From Rhodomicrobium sp. R_RK_3 (lineage in GTDB: Bacteria > Pseudomonadota > Alphaproteobacteria > Rhizobiales > Rhodomicrobiaceae), in NCBI RefSeq assembly GCF_002198715.1, contig NZ_MWLK01000037.1, positions 32,001 through 96,000 of the forward strand: 64,000 bases of DNA, in the 5' to 3' direction. The notes beneath the pieces are model-generated. The model did not search any database, had not been told where the DNA came from, and worked only from the letters and a program-made list of their open reading frames with translations. Made by a program: the position numbers and the translations under genes. Positions 17,037 to 24,335 of this stretch are shown one piece after another (the first letter of the stretch is position 1; every line of letters starts with the position of its first letter).

Positions 17037-18163
17037 CGCGTCGTCCCATCGATCAGATCGGCGATGCGCCGATGCTCCGCCGCCAGCGCGGCCATCTCGG
17101 CGGATAGGAACCGGTCGTCCTCATCCTCCTTTGGCCTCTCGCCTCTCCCGACGCTGGCAAAACGCGCAGAGATCGCCTCGAGCGGCCGCACCAGCCAGCC
17201 CCGGATCACGATCAAGATCGTCCCGGCGACCAGCAGAAAGCCGAACAGCGCGAAGAGCCATTGCAGCACGGTCGTGCGCCCCGCCGCGCCGCGTGTCGCC
17301 TCGAAGCTGCGGGCGATGACGATGGCGCCGAGCGTCTCGCCCGGGCTGTTGCGCAGCGGCTGTAGCACCACGCCATAGGGGATGCCGCCCGCCTTGCGGA
17401 CCCAGTCGCGCGGCTCGTCATGGATGCGCAGATCCTCACCGTTGACCAGTTGGCTCATCAGCGTCCAGTTGGTGGACTGGAGCCGCATGGTCTGGCCGAC
17501 GCGATTTTGTTCGGTGATGACGCCGGGGCGGATGCCGTTCGCGAAACTGCGCAGGGGCACCTCGTCGATGAACAGGGTCAGCTCCAGCCCATAGGCCGCC
17601 TTCAGCCGGTCGAGCAGGGCGCCGAAATCCATGCCGAATTCGACGCTGCCGACGTGATTGCTATCCAGGTCGCGGATCGGCGCGACGCCGAAAATGGCGG
17701 GCCCGGTGCGCGCGATTTCGATGCCCTTGCGCGCCACGTGCTCGCGGTTGACCGCGACCACCACCGGCCGGTAGCGGCTCAGATCGTCGCTGAACAGGAC
17801 AGGGTTCTGCAGGCGCAGGAAGGAGGTGGCAGGCGCGAGGTGGAACTGCACCTGGTCGACGCCATATTTGTCGCGCTGTTCGTTGAACATCGCCTGGGTA
17901 TGGGCGAGCAGCCCCGGCCTGTCCTGCGCGGCGAGGAGCTTACGCACCAGGGGATCGGCCGCCGTCATTTCCGCCCGCGCCAGCGCGTTGGTGGCGGTGC
18001 CTTCCAGGTTGAAGGCGATGATCGCCCGCATGAGGTCGATCTGGCTCCGCTCGACGGCCGACGTCATGCTGCCGAACAGCGTGTTGGCGCCGCAAGTCAG
18101 CCCCGCGATGACGAGGGCCGCCACCACGATCAGCGCGCGGGGCGCGCTCTTCCGGAATCTCAT
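17033..18163 (-). CDS. Membrane sensor with double Cache (dCache_3-like) domain and HAMP, no output domain
   Basis: A 376-residue receptor-like protein. TM1 is at about 10-30, TM2 at about 299-323. Between them is a ~265-residue periplasmic sensory region with the pattern VDQVQFHLAPATSFLRLQNP (104-121), RPVVVAVNR, KGIEIARTGPAIFGVAPI and GSVEFGMDFG, which I recognise from the double sensory domain found on chemoreceptors and kinases (Pfam dCache_3 style). A HAMP-like segment occupies about 324-375, and the protein then stops. No methyl-accepting, kinase or cyclase domain follows. Its stop overlaps the start of the ligand-gated channel homologue, so the two products are made together and may work as one signalling unit. 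Confidence 0.8.
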   Translation of the reverse strand: MRFRKSAPRALIVVAALVIAGLTCGANTLFGSMTSAVERSQIDLMRAIIAFNLEGTATNALARAEMTAADPLVRKLLAAQDRPGLLAHTQAMFNEQRDKYGVDQVQFHLAPATSFLRLQNPVLFSDDLSRYRPVVVAVNREHVARKGIEIARTGPAIFGVAPIRDLDSNHVGSVEFGMDFGALLDRLKAAYGLELTLFIDEVPLRSFANGIRPGVITEQNRVGQTMRLQSTNWTLMSQLVNGEDLRIHDEPRDWVRKAGGIPYGVVLQPLRNSPGETLGAIVIARSFEATRGAAGRTTVLQWLFALFGFLLVAGTILIVIRGWLVRPLEAISARFASVGRGERPKEDEDDRFLSAEMAALAAEHRRIADLIDGTTR

Positions 18164-18764
18164 GAGGGCCTCTGGCGCGCAAGGCAGGGCGGGATCGGGG
18201 GCTGGGCTTCAGGAGTCCGCCGCCGAGCATCCGCCGGGGCGGGTTCCATTCGCTCGATCGCGACATCCCGATTGCGCGAGTAGGCCATCGGACCACCCCG
18301 TCCTTGTCCACGCTCCTAGAATGCCTTCCATCCAGCGCAGGATTTTGGCGTGCATGTGACGCCGGCTCGCAAGGGATCTGGCCGGGCAGGCGTAAACGGC
18401 TGCGATGGCCCCATAAAGGCCGCATTTCGCCAGCGCCGCGCGAGGGGGTTCTGCTCGGCTTAAGCATGCAGGCCGATCCGTCTTGATCGGTCAGACTCAC
18501 TCGCCCTGTAGCGAACGGTTGAAAATGGCTTTGATTTTCGTGAGTTACGGCGCGACCGCAGCCGACGGATTCGCTGATTTGCTCAGCCGCAGCCACCGGC
18601 CGAAATGGCGTTTCGCGCCGGATTGGACCGCTCTCCCGCCGAGTCGGAGCTGTTGCCGTTGTAACCGGATTTTTCGCTCCCCCTGGGAGGGCCGAGGGGG
18701 AGTTACGCCGCACATCAGGCCGCCTGACGGTCGTAGTTCGGGCCGGACGGGTCGCGTTTGCGCC
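18164..18764. other. 600-bp intergenic region upstream of the sensor/channel operon
   Basis: No gene with family character was found on either strand. It should hold the promoter of the minus-strand sensor/channel pair. A 6-bp inverted repeat CCGATC (18473-18478) and GATCGG (18485-18490) is a weak operator candidate. A palindromic repeat lies at 18677-18702. Confidence 0.5.
18677..18702. repeat. Small palindromic repeat
   Basis: Perfect 8-bp arms CTCCCCCT and AGGGGGAG around a 10-nt G-rich loop. It is similar in style to the repeat at 2776-2798. It lies 63 bp upstream (in coordinate order) of the 3' end of the RimK-like gene and may terminate that minus-strand transcript. Confidence 0.6.
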
Positions 18765-20174
18765 TCAGGCCGCCGCCACTGTCGGCCGCCGGATTCTGGC
18801 GCGCGATTGAAAGGTCTGCGTCTCGATGAAGTCCATCACATGACCGGCAATGTCGATGCGGGTGGTCTTCTCGATGCCTTCGAGGCCGGGGGAGGAGTTC
18901 ACCTCCAGCAGCAGCGGCCCTTTCGACGAGCGCAGAAGATCGACGCCTGCGAATTTCAGGCCCATCACGCGGGCCGCCTTCACCACCAGCTTGCGCTCCT
19001 CCGAGGTGATCTTCACCTCATGCGCCGAGCCGCCCTTATGCAGGTTGGCCCGGAAATCGTCGGACGGCGCCTGGCGCCGCATGGTGGCGATGACCTTGCC
19101 GTCGAGCACGATACAGCGGATGTCCTGGCCGGCGGCGTCGGCGATGAACTGCTGCACGAGGAAATTAGCCTCAGCGTTGCGGAAGGCGTCGATCACCGAC
19201 TGCGCCGACTTCTTGTTCTCGGCCAGCACCACGCCCTTGCCCTGCGAGCTGCATAGCAGCTTCACCACCAGCGGCGGGCCGCCGACCATGGCGATCAGGT
19301 CGTCGGTGTCGTCGGGCGAACTGGCGAAGGCGGTGACCGGCATCGGCAGGCTGCTCATCGCCATGAGCTGATGGCCGAGCAGCTTGTCGCGCGAATTGTT
19401 AATGGCGGTTGCCGAGTTCAGGCAATAGGCGCCGGTCATCTCGAACTGGCGCACCACGGCGGTGCCGTAGGCGGTGATCGAGGAGCCGATGCGCGGGATC
19501 ACGGCGTCGAAATAGGGCAGCACGGTGCCGTCGTAATGGACGGTGCTGGCCAGCGTGTTGATGTTCATGTAGCAGCGCGCGGTGCGCACCTGCTCGATGA
19601 CATGGTCGCGCGACTCGGCGGCCTCGATGAAGCGCCGGTTGGAATAATTGTCCGGCTCCATGGTGAGCAGCGCGATGCGCAGCGGCCGATGCACCGGCGG
19701 CTGGCCGACCTTGCCCTTGTAGACGTCGAAATTGAGCCGGCCCTGCTTATACTCGGACCAGGGCTCGACCACCGCTTCCTGCGGCTCCAGCGCGGTGCGG
19801 CCGAGCAGCATCCGGTGCGCCATGGTCTCGCGATTGGAGAGCGAGATTTCGATCGGCCATTCGCGATCGCCGACCTTCACCGGCGTGCGGATGATGTAGC
19901 GCATCTCCGACTGGCCGTTCGAGCTGATGACCTGGCGGCGGTCGACGACCTTAGCGGTGCACCAGACCTCGATATCGTCGCGATCCTCGACCGGATGCAC
20001 GCCGAACCGCACCTTGGGCTGATGCTCGGGGCCGAAGGTCTCGATGGCGAAGGCGTGCAGCGCGGATGTGCGCGCGCCCGTATCGATCTTGGCCCTGATC
20101 GCCGGCAGCCCGAGTTGCGGCATGGAAACCCATTCGCGCCAACCCAGAACCAATTTATCCATCGGACGATCCAT
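18765..20174 (-). CDS. Retropepsin-like (RimB-type) domain fused to RimK-type ATP-grasp ligase
   Basis: A 469-residue two-domain protein. Residues about 5-145 match the retropepsin-like 'ATP-dependent zinc protease' family: KIDTGARTSALHA carries the DTG catalytic motif (Asp 31), and LGRTAL sits near the domain end. Residues about 165-445 are a RimK-like ATP-grasp amino-acid ligase with VVKLLCSSQGKGVV (nucleotide binding), VQQFI, FAGVDLL and the metal-binding LLEVNSSPGLEGIE. In other bacteria RimK adds glutamates to ribosomal protein S6, and a separate retropepsin-like RimB protein acts in the same system; here both activities would be one polypeptide. The ATG at 20162 is an alternative start. 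Substrate is inferred, not shown. Confidence 0.85.
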   Translation of the reverse strand: MDRPMDKLVLGWREWVSMPQLGLPAIRAKIDTGARTSALHAFAIETFGPEHQPKVRFGVHPVEDRDDIEVWCTAKVVDRRQVISSNGQSEMRYIIRTPVKVGDREWPIEISLSNRETMAHRMLLGRTALEPQEAVVEPWSEYKQGRLNFDVYKGKVGQPPVHRPLRIALLTMEPDNYSNRRFIEAAESRDHVIEQVRTARCYMNINTLASTVHYDGTVLPYFDAVIPRIGSSITAYGTAVVRQFEMTGAYCLNSATAINNSRDKLLGHQLMAMSSLPMPVTAFASSPDDTDDLIAMVGGPPLVVKLLCSSQGKGVVLAENKKSAQSVIDAFRNAEANFLVQQFIADAAGQDIRCIVLDGKVIATMRRQAPSDDFRANLHKGGSAHEVKITSEERKLVVKAARVMGLKFAGVDLLRSSKGPLLLEVNSSPGLEGIEKTTRIDIAGHVMDFIETQTFQSRARIRRPTVAAA

Positions 20175-20466
20175 TCACCAATATCCACAGCCTGGGCGTT
20201 GCGACCGATTCGGGAACGACCAATGCCGCGTCCGTCGGTGCTTTTCACGCGACTCAGAACGCGCTGGTTGGACGTTAAGTTCAACGCCGCCGGCTACAAA
20301 AGAAAGATTTTAACGCTGTCCACTGCCATCCTTGGATCGCGGTGGATAAGACTGCGAAGCGCGCCCGAGTGCCAGTCTGGAAAGCTGCCTATCCGAACGG
20401 GCTCTCGATGAATGCCCTTTATGAACGTAATCTGAAGATGTGACGATTTTGCGATGTAACAAGGTT
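20175..20466. other. Intergenic region upstream of the RimK fusion gene
   Basis: 292 bp between two minus-strand genes, AT-richer near the thiolase stop. It presumably carries the promoter of the retropepsin-RimK gene. I see no RNA gene or strong palindrome. Confidence 0.4.
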
Positions 20467-21618
20467 TTAGCTAGATATTGCGTGAAAAATTGCGGCAACG
20501 CCCAAGCCGCCTGCTGCTGCAACCATGGCGATAGCACTTTCTGGCGTTGCATCCTGTGCGTTTCGGCACAGACGCGTGAAGAGACGTATGACGAGGATCG
20601 CGCCGCTCGCGCCATAGGGATGGCCATAGGCGAGGGCGCCGCCGAGCGTGTTCACGATTTCGGCAGACAGTTTTAGCACGTCGATGGTAGCCAGCGCCTG
20701 GGCGGCGAAGGCTTCGTTCAGCTCGACGGCTCCGACGCCGCCGGCCGCGATGCCGAGCTTGCGGAAGGCGGGCATGGCGGCGAAGCCGAGGATGCGGGGG
20801 GCGACGCCCGCCGAGGCGGCGCGGTCGAAGACGAGGCCGGGCGGCGAGCCGAGCCGGCGGTGAAGATCGTCCGAGACGATGACGGTCAGCGCGGCGGCAT
20901 CGTTGATCTGGCAGGAATTTCCGGCGGTGACGGTGCCCTCGGGGCCGGTGAGCGGCGGCATTCGGGCGAGCAGAGTTTCGGTCAGTGAGGGCCGCGGACC
21001 TTCATCGCGGGCGTCCGCGCCGAGGGGGACGATTTCGGCGGCGAGGATGCCGGAGGCTTCGGCCCGGGCGGCGCGGCGGTGGCTCTCCAGGGCGAAGGCG
21101 TCCTGGCGCTGGCGGCCGATGCCGAATTCGCGGGCGACGTTTTCGGCGGCTTCGATCATGCCGGGATCGCCGGTTGAGGCGGGCGCGAAGGACGGCTGGG
21201 AATAGAATTGCGGCAGGGCCGAATAGAGGTTGGCAGGCTTGGCGATGCGCCAGGGGGCGGTGGAGGCGGATTCGGCGCCGCCCGCGATGACGGCATCGGC
21301 CGCGCCGGATTCGATCAGGCGGGCGCCCTGGATAATGGCGTCGAGGCCGGAGGCGCATTGCCGGTCTATGGTCAAAGCGGGGACGGATTCCGGCAATCCT
21401 GCGGCGAGAGCGATCAGGCGCGCCGGGTTGCCGCCGCCGCCGACCGCGTTGCCGAGAATGAGTTCGTCGATGGCGCCAGGGGAGAGGCCGGCATCGGCGA
21501 GGACCGCTTGCACGACCGGCGCGGCGAGAGCCTCGAGCGGGCGCGCGCGGTGGATACCGCCGAGCTTGCCGATGGCGGTGCGCCGCGCGGCGATGACGAT
21601 GGCGCGGCGGGGGCTCAT
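20467..21618 (-). CDS. Thiolase-family protein lacking the second catalytic cysteine
   Basis: A 383-residue thiolase (acetyl-CoA acyltransferase fold). The nucleophilic cysteine is present in DRQCASGL (Cys 88), as are GGAESAS, NEAFAAQ and GHPYGASGA with the catalytic histidine. The C-terminal motif that normally reads CxGGGxG is here AMVAAAGGLG, so the acid/base cysteine is replaced by alanine (about residue 367). Ordinary biosynthetic or degradative thiolysis may therefore be impaired or altered. It is the last gene of the bioN-bioY-ligase-thiolase unit and overlaps the ligase stop by 4 nt (ATGA). A role in making or trimming a biotin precursor such as pimeloyl-CoA is a guess from context. 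Confidence 0.85.
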   Translation of the reverse strand: MSPRRAIVIAARRTAIGKLGGIHRARPLEALAAPVVQAVLADAGLSPGAIDELILGNAVGGGGNPARLIALAAGLPESVPALTIDRQCASGLDAIIQGARLIESGAADAVIAGGAESASTAPWRIAKPANLYSALPQFYSQPSFAPASTGDPGMIEAAENVAREFGIGRQRQDAFALESHRRAARAEASGILAAEIVPLGADARDEGPRPSLTETLLARMPPLTGPEGTVTAGNSCQINDAAALTVIVSDDLHRRLGSPPGLVFDRAASAGVAPRILGFAAMPAFRKLGIAAGGVGAVELNEAFAAQALATIDVLKLSAEIVNTLGGALAYGHPYGASGAILVIRLFTRLCRNAQDATPESAIAMVAAAGGLGVAAIFHAISS

Positions 21619-22991
21619 TGCAGGGGCCGGAAGGCCGGATCGCCCGACAGCAGCGCGGCGCGGATGTCGGCGACGGCGAGCTTGCCGCTGCGGGTGAGCG
21701 GCAGGCGGTCGGCGGCGTAATAGAGGCTCGGGGCGTATTTCGCGCCGAGTTTCATCCGGCAATGCGCCGACAGGCTTTTCCGCGGGAGATGCACGCCTGC
21801 AATGAATTCGATGGCGGCGGCGGCGACGGAGCCGCGCGTCGCGTCCGGCATTTCAACGACTGCCGCACGGTGGATTTCCGGCAGTTCCAGCAGCGCCGCC
21901 TCGATGGCTTCCGGGCGCAGCTTCAGCGCCTTGGAATTGATGATCCGATTGATGCGTCCGGTGAGATGCAGCGCGCCTTGCTCGTCGAGAAACCCCGTGT
22001 CGCCGACGCTGACCGATGGCCCGGCAAGCGGCTCGCCGACATAGCGCGAAAACAGCATCGGGCTGGCGATGAAGATCTGGCCTTCCCTGCCGCGCATCTC
22101 GACGCCCACGCCGGGGAAGGGCCAGCCGACGGAGCCGTCATTGGCGGGGCGGCTGGTGGAATGGAAGCTCACGAAGCTGGTTTCCGACGCCCCGTAGAAT
22201 TCGACGAGGTCAGCGGGCCAGATGCGCTCGCAACGCTGCCGAAGCGCGCCGGGCAGTTTCGCGCCGCCGCAGAAGATGGTTCGCAGATTGGGGGCGGGCA
22301 GTTCGGCGTCCGCCATCTCGGCGAGCATGAAAGGGACGGCGTAGAGGTGCGTGGCGCTGGCGATCGCGTCGGCGAGGCGGCTGGTACGGAATTGCGGCCC
22401 CGGGACGAGGACGGCGTGCCCACGGCACAACGCGTGAACAGCGCCGTACAGAAACAGCGATTGGTGCAGCGGGCCGGGGATCAGGACGCGGGATCGCGGC
22501 GGGAAGGGAAAGACGCTTTCGGCCGCCTCGAAACTGGCGATCCAGGAGGCGTGCGAGCGGGCGAAGAGTTTGGGCTCGCCCGTCGTGCCGGAAGTGAGCC
22601 CCCAGTAGAATTCAACGCTGTCCTCGACGGGCGGCAAGGGGCGCGGCGTGCCGATCTCCGGCGCGTCGGCGTCGTTGAGAACGGCGGCAATCGGATAGCG
22701 CGCGCGCAGCCGATCCAGCCCGCCGGGCGGCAGATCGGGATCGAGCGGCATGGCCGGTCGCCCGATGGCGGCGCAGGCGAAGAAGGCTTCGAGCAAATGC
22801 TCCCCGTCCCGCGCTAGGATCGCCACCGCGCCGGGCCGTTCGAGATGGCCGAGAAGCCGGGAGGCGCGCGCGGCGACATTGGCCCGGAACTCGGCAAAGG
22901 ACGTCGCCCGCCCTCGCGCGATTACCGCAGGTGCGTCGCCCGCCGAGGCGGCGGCACTCTCCAACAGCGTGAAGAGCGTTGTGCCGCTCAT
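21615..22991 (-). CDS. AMP-forming acyl-CoA synthetase family protein
   Basis: A 458-residue ANL-superfamily ligase. The P-loop motif reads LTSGTTGEPK, the A5-like motif reads VEFYGASETSF, the A7 region GDTGFLDEQGALHLTGRINRIINSKALKL, and the C-terminal catalytic lysine sits in LPLTRSGKLAV. It is somewhat short for the family because several insertions of fatty-acyl ligases are absent. Start and stop overlap both neighbours by 4 nt (bioY upstream, thiolase downstream), so translation is coupled across the operon. With BioY and BioN adjacent, an acid of the biotin pathway such as pimelate is the natural candidate substrate, but this is inference. Confidence 0.85.
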   Translation of the reverse strand: MSGTTLFTLLESAAASAGDAPAVIARGRATSFAEFRANVAARASRLLGHLERPGAVAILARDGEHLLEAFFACAAIGRPAMPLDPDLPPGGLDRLRARYPIAAVLNDADAPEIGTPRPLPPVEDSVEFYWGLTSGTTGEPKLFARSHASWIASFEAAESVFPFPPRSRVLIPGPLHQSLFLYGAVHALCRGHAVLVPGPQFRTSRLADAIASATHLYAVPFMLAEMADAELPAPNLRTIFCGGAKLPGALRQRCERIWPADLVEFYGASETSFVSFHSTSRPANDGSVGWPFPGVGVEMRGREGQIFIASPMLFSRYVGEPLAGPSVSVGDTGFLDEQGALHLTGRINRIINSKALKLRPEAIEAALLELPEIHRAAVVEMPDATRGSVAAAAIEFIAGVHLPRKSLSAHCRMKLGAKYAPSLYYAADRLPLTRSGKLAVADIRAALLSGDPAFRPLQ

Positions 22992-23554
22992 GGCTGCTCC
23001 GCGGGGCTGGCGCCCGGCGCGATGACCGGGTAGCCGCGCTTGACGAACATCGTCACCCAGGCCGCGATCAGCGATTTCACCACGCCGCCCGGCGCGAACA
23101 CCGCCGTGGCGATCGTCGCGTCGATCAGCGACAGGCCGCCGACATAAGCGAAGACCGGAATGCCGAAGGCATGAATAACGACGATGCCGCCAAACAGGTG
23201 GATGGCGAGCGATTTCCAAAAATTCAGGCCGGCCCAAAAACGCTCGGTCAAAAGCCCGATGGCCAGCGCGGTGAAGGGAAAGCCGATCAGGAACCCGGCG
23301 CTCGGCCCGACGAAGACGCCGAGGCCGCCGCGCCCGCCCGCCAGCAGCGGCAATCCGGCGGCGACCAGCAGCAGAAACAGAACTTGCGACAGCGCCCCGC
23401 GCCGCGCGCCTATGATCGATCCGGCCAGCATGGGGCCGAGGCTCTGTGCGGTGATCGGGACCGGGATGAAGGCGAGGTCGATGCGCGGGACGAGGCCGAG
23501 CAGCGCCGTGACGGCCGCGAAAAGCGCAATGAACGCAACGTCTTGGATACGCAT
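22988..23554 (-). CDS. bioY: Biotin transporter BioY (ECF S-component)
   Basis: A 188-residue integral membrane protein with six predicted helices. It carries the BioY signatures IPVPITAQSLGPMLAG (N-terminal third) and GPSAGFLIGFPFTA, plus HLFGGIVVIHAFGIP. BioY binds biotin and can transport it alone at low affinity or with EcfT/EcfA partners. It lies 15 bp after the EcfT-like bioN gene and overlaps the acyl-CoA ligase start (ATGA). Confidence 0.93.
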   Translation of the reverse strand: MRIQDVAFIALFAAVTALLGLVPRIDLAFIPVPITAQSLGPMLAGSIIGARRGALSQVLFLLLVAAGLPLLAGGRGGLGVFVGPSAGFLIGFPFTALAIGLLTERFWAGLNFWKSLAIHLFGGIVVIHAFGIPVFAYVGGLSLIDATIATAVFAPGGVVKSLIAAWVTMFVKRGYPVIAPGASPAEQP

Positions 23555-23569
23555 GGAGACCGGCTCTGC

Positions 23570-24172
23570 CTATTTCCGGTTGTCGAAGCCTCTGGCAGCG
23601 ATAGCGTCTCCCAGCGCGTCTGTCATGCGGAGAATTTTGACCATCAGCGGCCCGATGCCGAAGAGGCTGGGACCGCGCGCGCGGCGGGCCAGCCGCGCCT
23701 GCTGGATTTCCTGCAGGTCCTGGAGCAGCGTCGGGATGAAGCGGATGGCGAGGCCGACGGCCAGGGCGAGCTTCGGCGGGCTGAGGCCGAGCGCCGCGAG
23801 GGGACGGGCGGCGCGGGTCAGCACGTCGAGCATGTCGGAGAGGCGGGTGGTCAGGGTGACGAGGGAGGTGAGGAGGACGAGGGAGAGGATGCGGAGAGCG
23901 GTCGAGGCCGCTTCGGCGGGGCCGGCGAGGGCGAGTTGCAGGGCGGAGAGTGCGGCGGTGACGAGGAGGACGGGCTTGAGGGCACGGGCGATAGCGCGGA
24001 GGGGAAGGCGGGCGACGGGGTAGAGCGAGGCGACGGCGAGGAGGATGCCGGCGAGGAGCCACAGGGGCTTGACCAGCACGATGGCGAAGCTGCCGGCGAT
24101 AGAGACAAGGATCTTGCTGCCCGCGCCGAGCCGGTGGATGGGCGACCCGCGGTGGATGTAGAGCGCGAGCAT
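23570..24172 (-). CDS. bioN: Energy-coupling factor transporter transmembrane protein (BioN/EcfT)
   Basis: A 200-residue EcfT-type membrane protein. It begins MLALYIHRGSPIHRLGAGSK and has the coupling-helix signatures ARRARG (about residue 159) typical of EcfT where the two ATPases dock, and ends DALGDAIAARGFDNR. In Rhizobium-type bioMNY operons the ATPase gene bioM precedes bioN, but here the upstream space is occupied by a 111-bp inverted repeat and then a sensor kinase. The ATPase must be encoded elsewhere or be absent. The ATG at 24172 is preferred; the upstream in-frame ATG at 24235 lies inside the repeat. Confidence 0.88.
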   Translation of the reverse strand: MLALYIHRGSPIHRLGAGSKILVSIAGSFAIVLVKPLWLLAGILLAVASLYPVARLPLRAIARALKPVLLVTAALSALQLALAGPAEAASTALRILSLVLLTSLVTLTTRLSDMLDVLTRAARPLAALGLSPPKLALAVGLAIRFIPTLLQDLQEIQQARLARRARGPSLFGIGPLMVKILRMTDALGDAIAARGFDNRK

Positions 24173-24190
24173 CAGCCTCCGCCCAATTTC

Positions 24191-24301
24191 TTCGAAATCC
24201 CCGCGCAGGCGGGGATCCAGTAGGCCGCAGCGCAAATGGTTAGGCAGAAGTCTGATCCGGGTTTGTGATTACTGGATCCCCGCCTGCGCGGGGATTTCGA
24301 A
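24191..24301. repeat. 111-bp element with 32-bp perfect inverted repeats
   Basis: Left arm 24191-24222 and right arm 24270-24301 are exact inverse copies over 32 bp, beginning TTCGAAATCCCC and containing GCGCAGGCGGGGATCCAG; 47 bp separate them. The arms would form a very stable hairpin. The core resembles the dispersed GGGGATCCAG/CCCCGC palindromic repeats common in alphaproteobacterial genomes. It sits directly upstream of bioN, where bioM would be expected, and downstream of the sensor kinase stop. Confidence 0.9.
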
Positions 24302-24335
24302 TGGGGGTGTGGTGGGGTGCCCATTGCTTTCGGCC

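Noticed and set aside
21615-24062. An 815-codon frame covering the acyl-CoA ligase and the bioY/bioN region
   Set aside because: Only the part from 22991 down is the ligase; the rest is a shadow of bioY and bioN, which are well supported in other frames.
24173-24335. BioR operator upstream of bioN
   Set aside because: No TTATNNATAA-type site is present; the region is filled by the inverted repeat.
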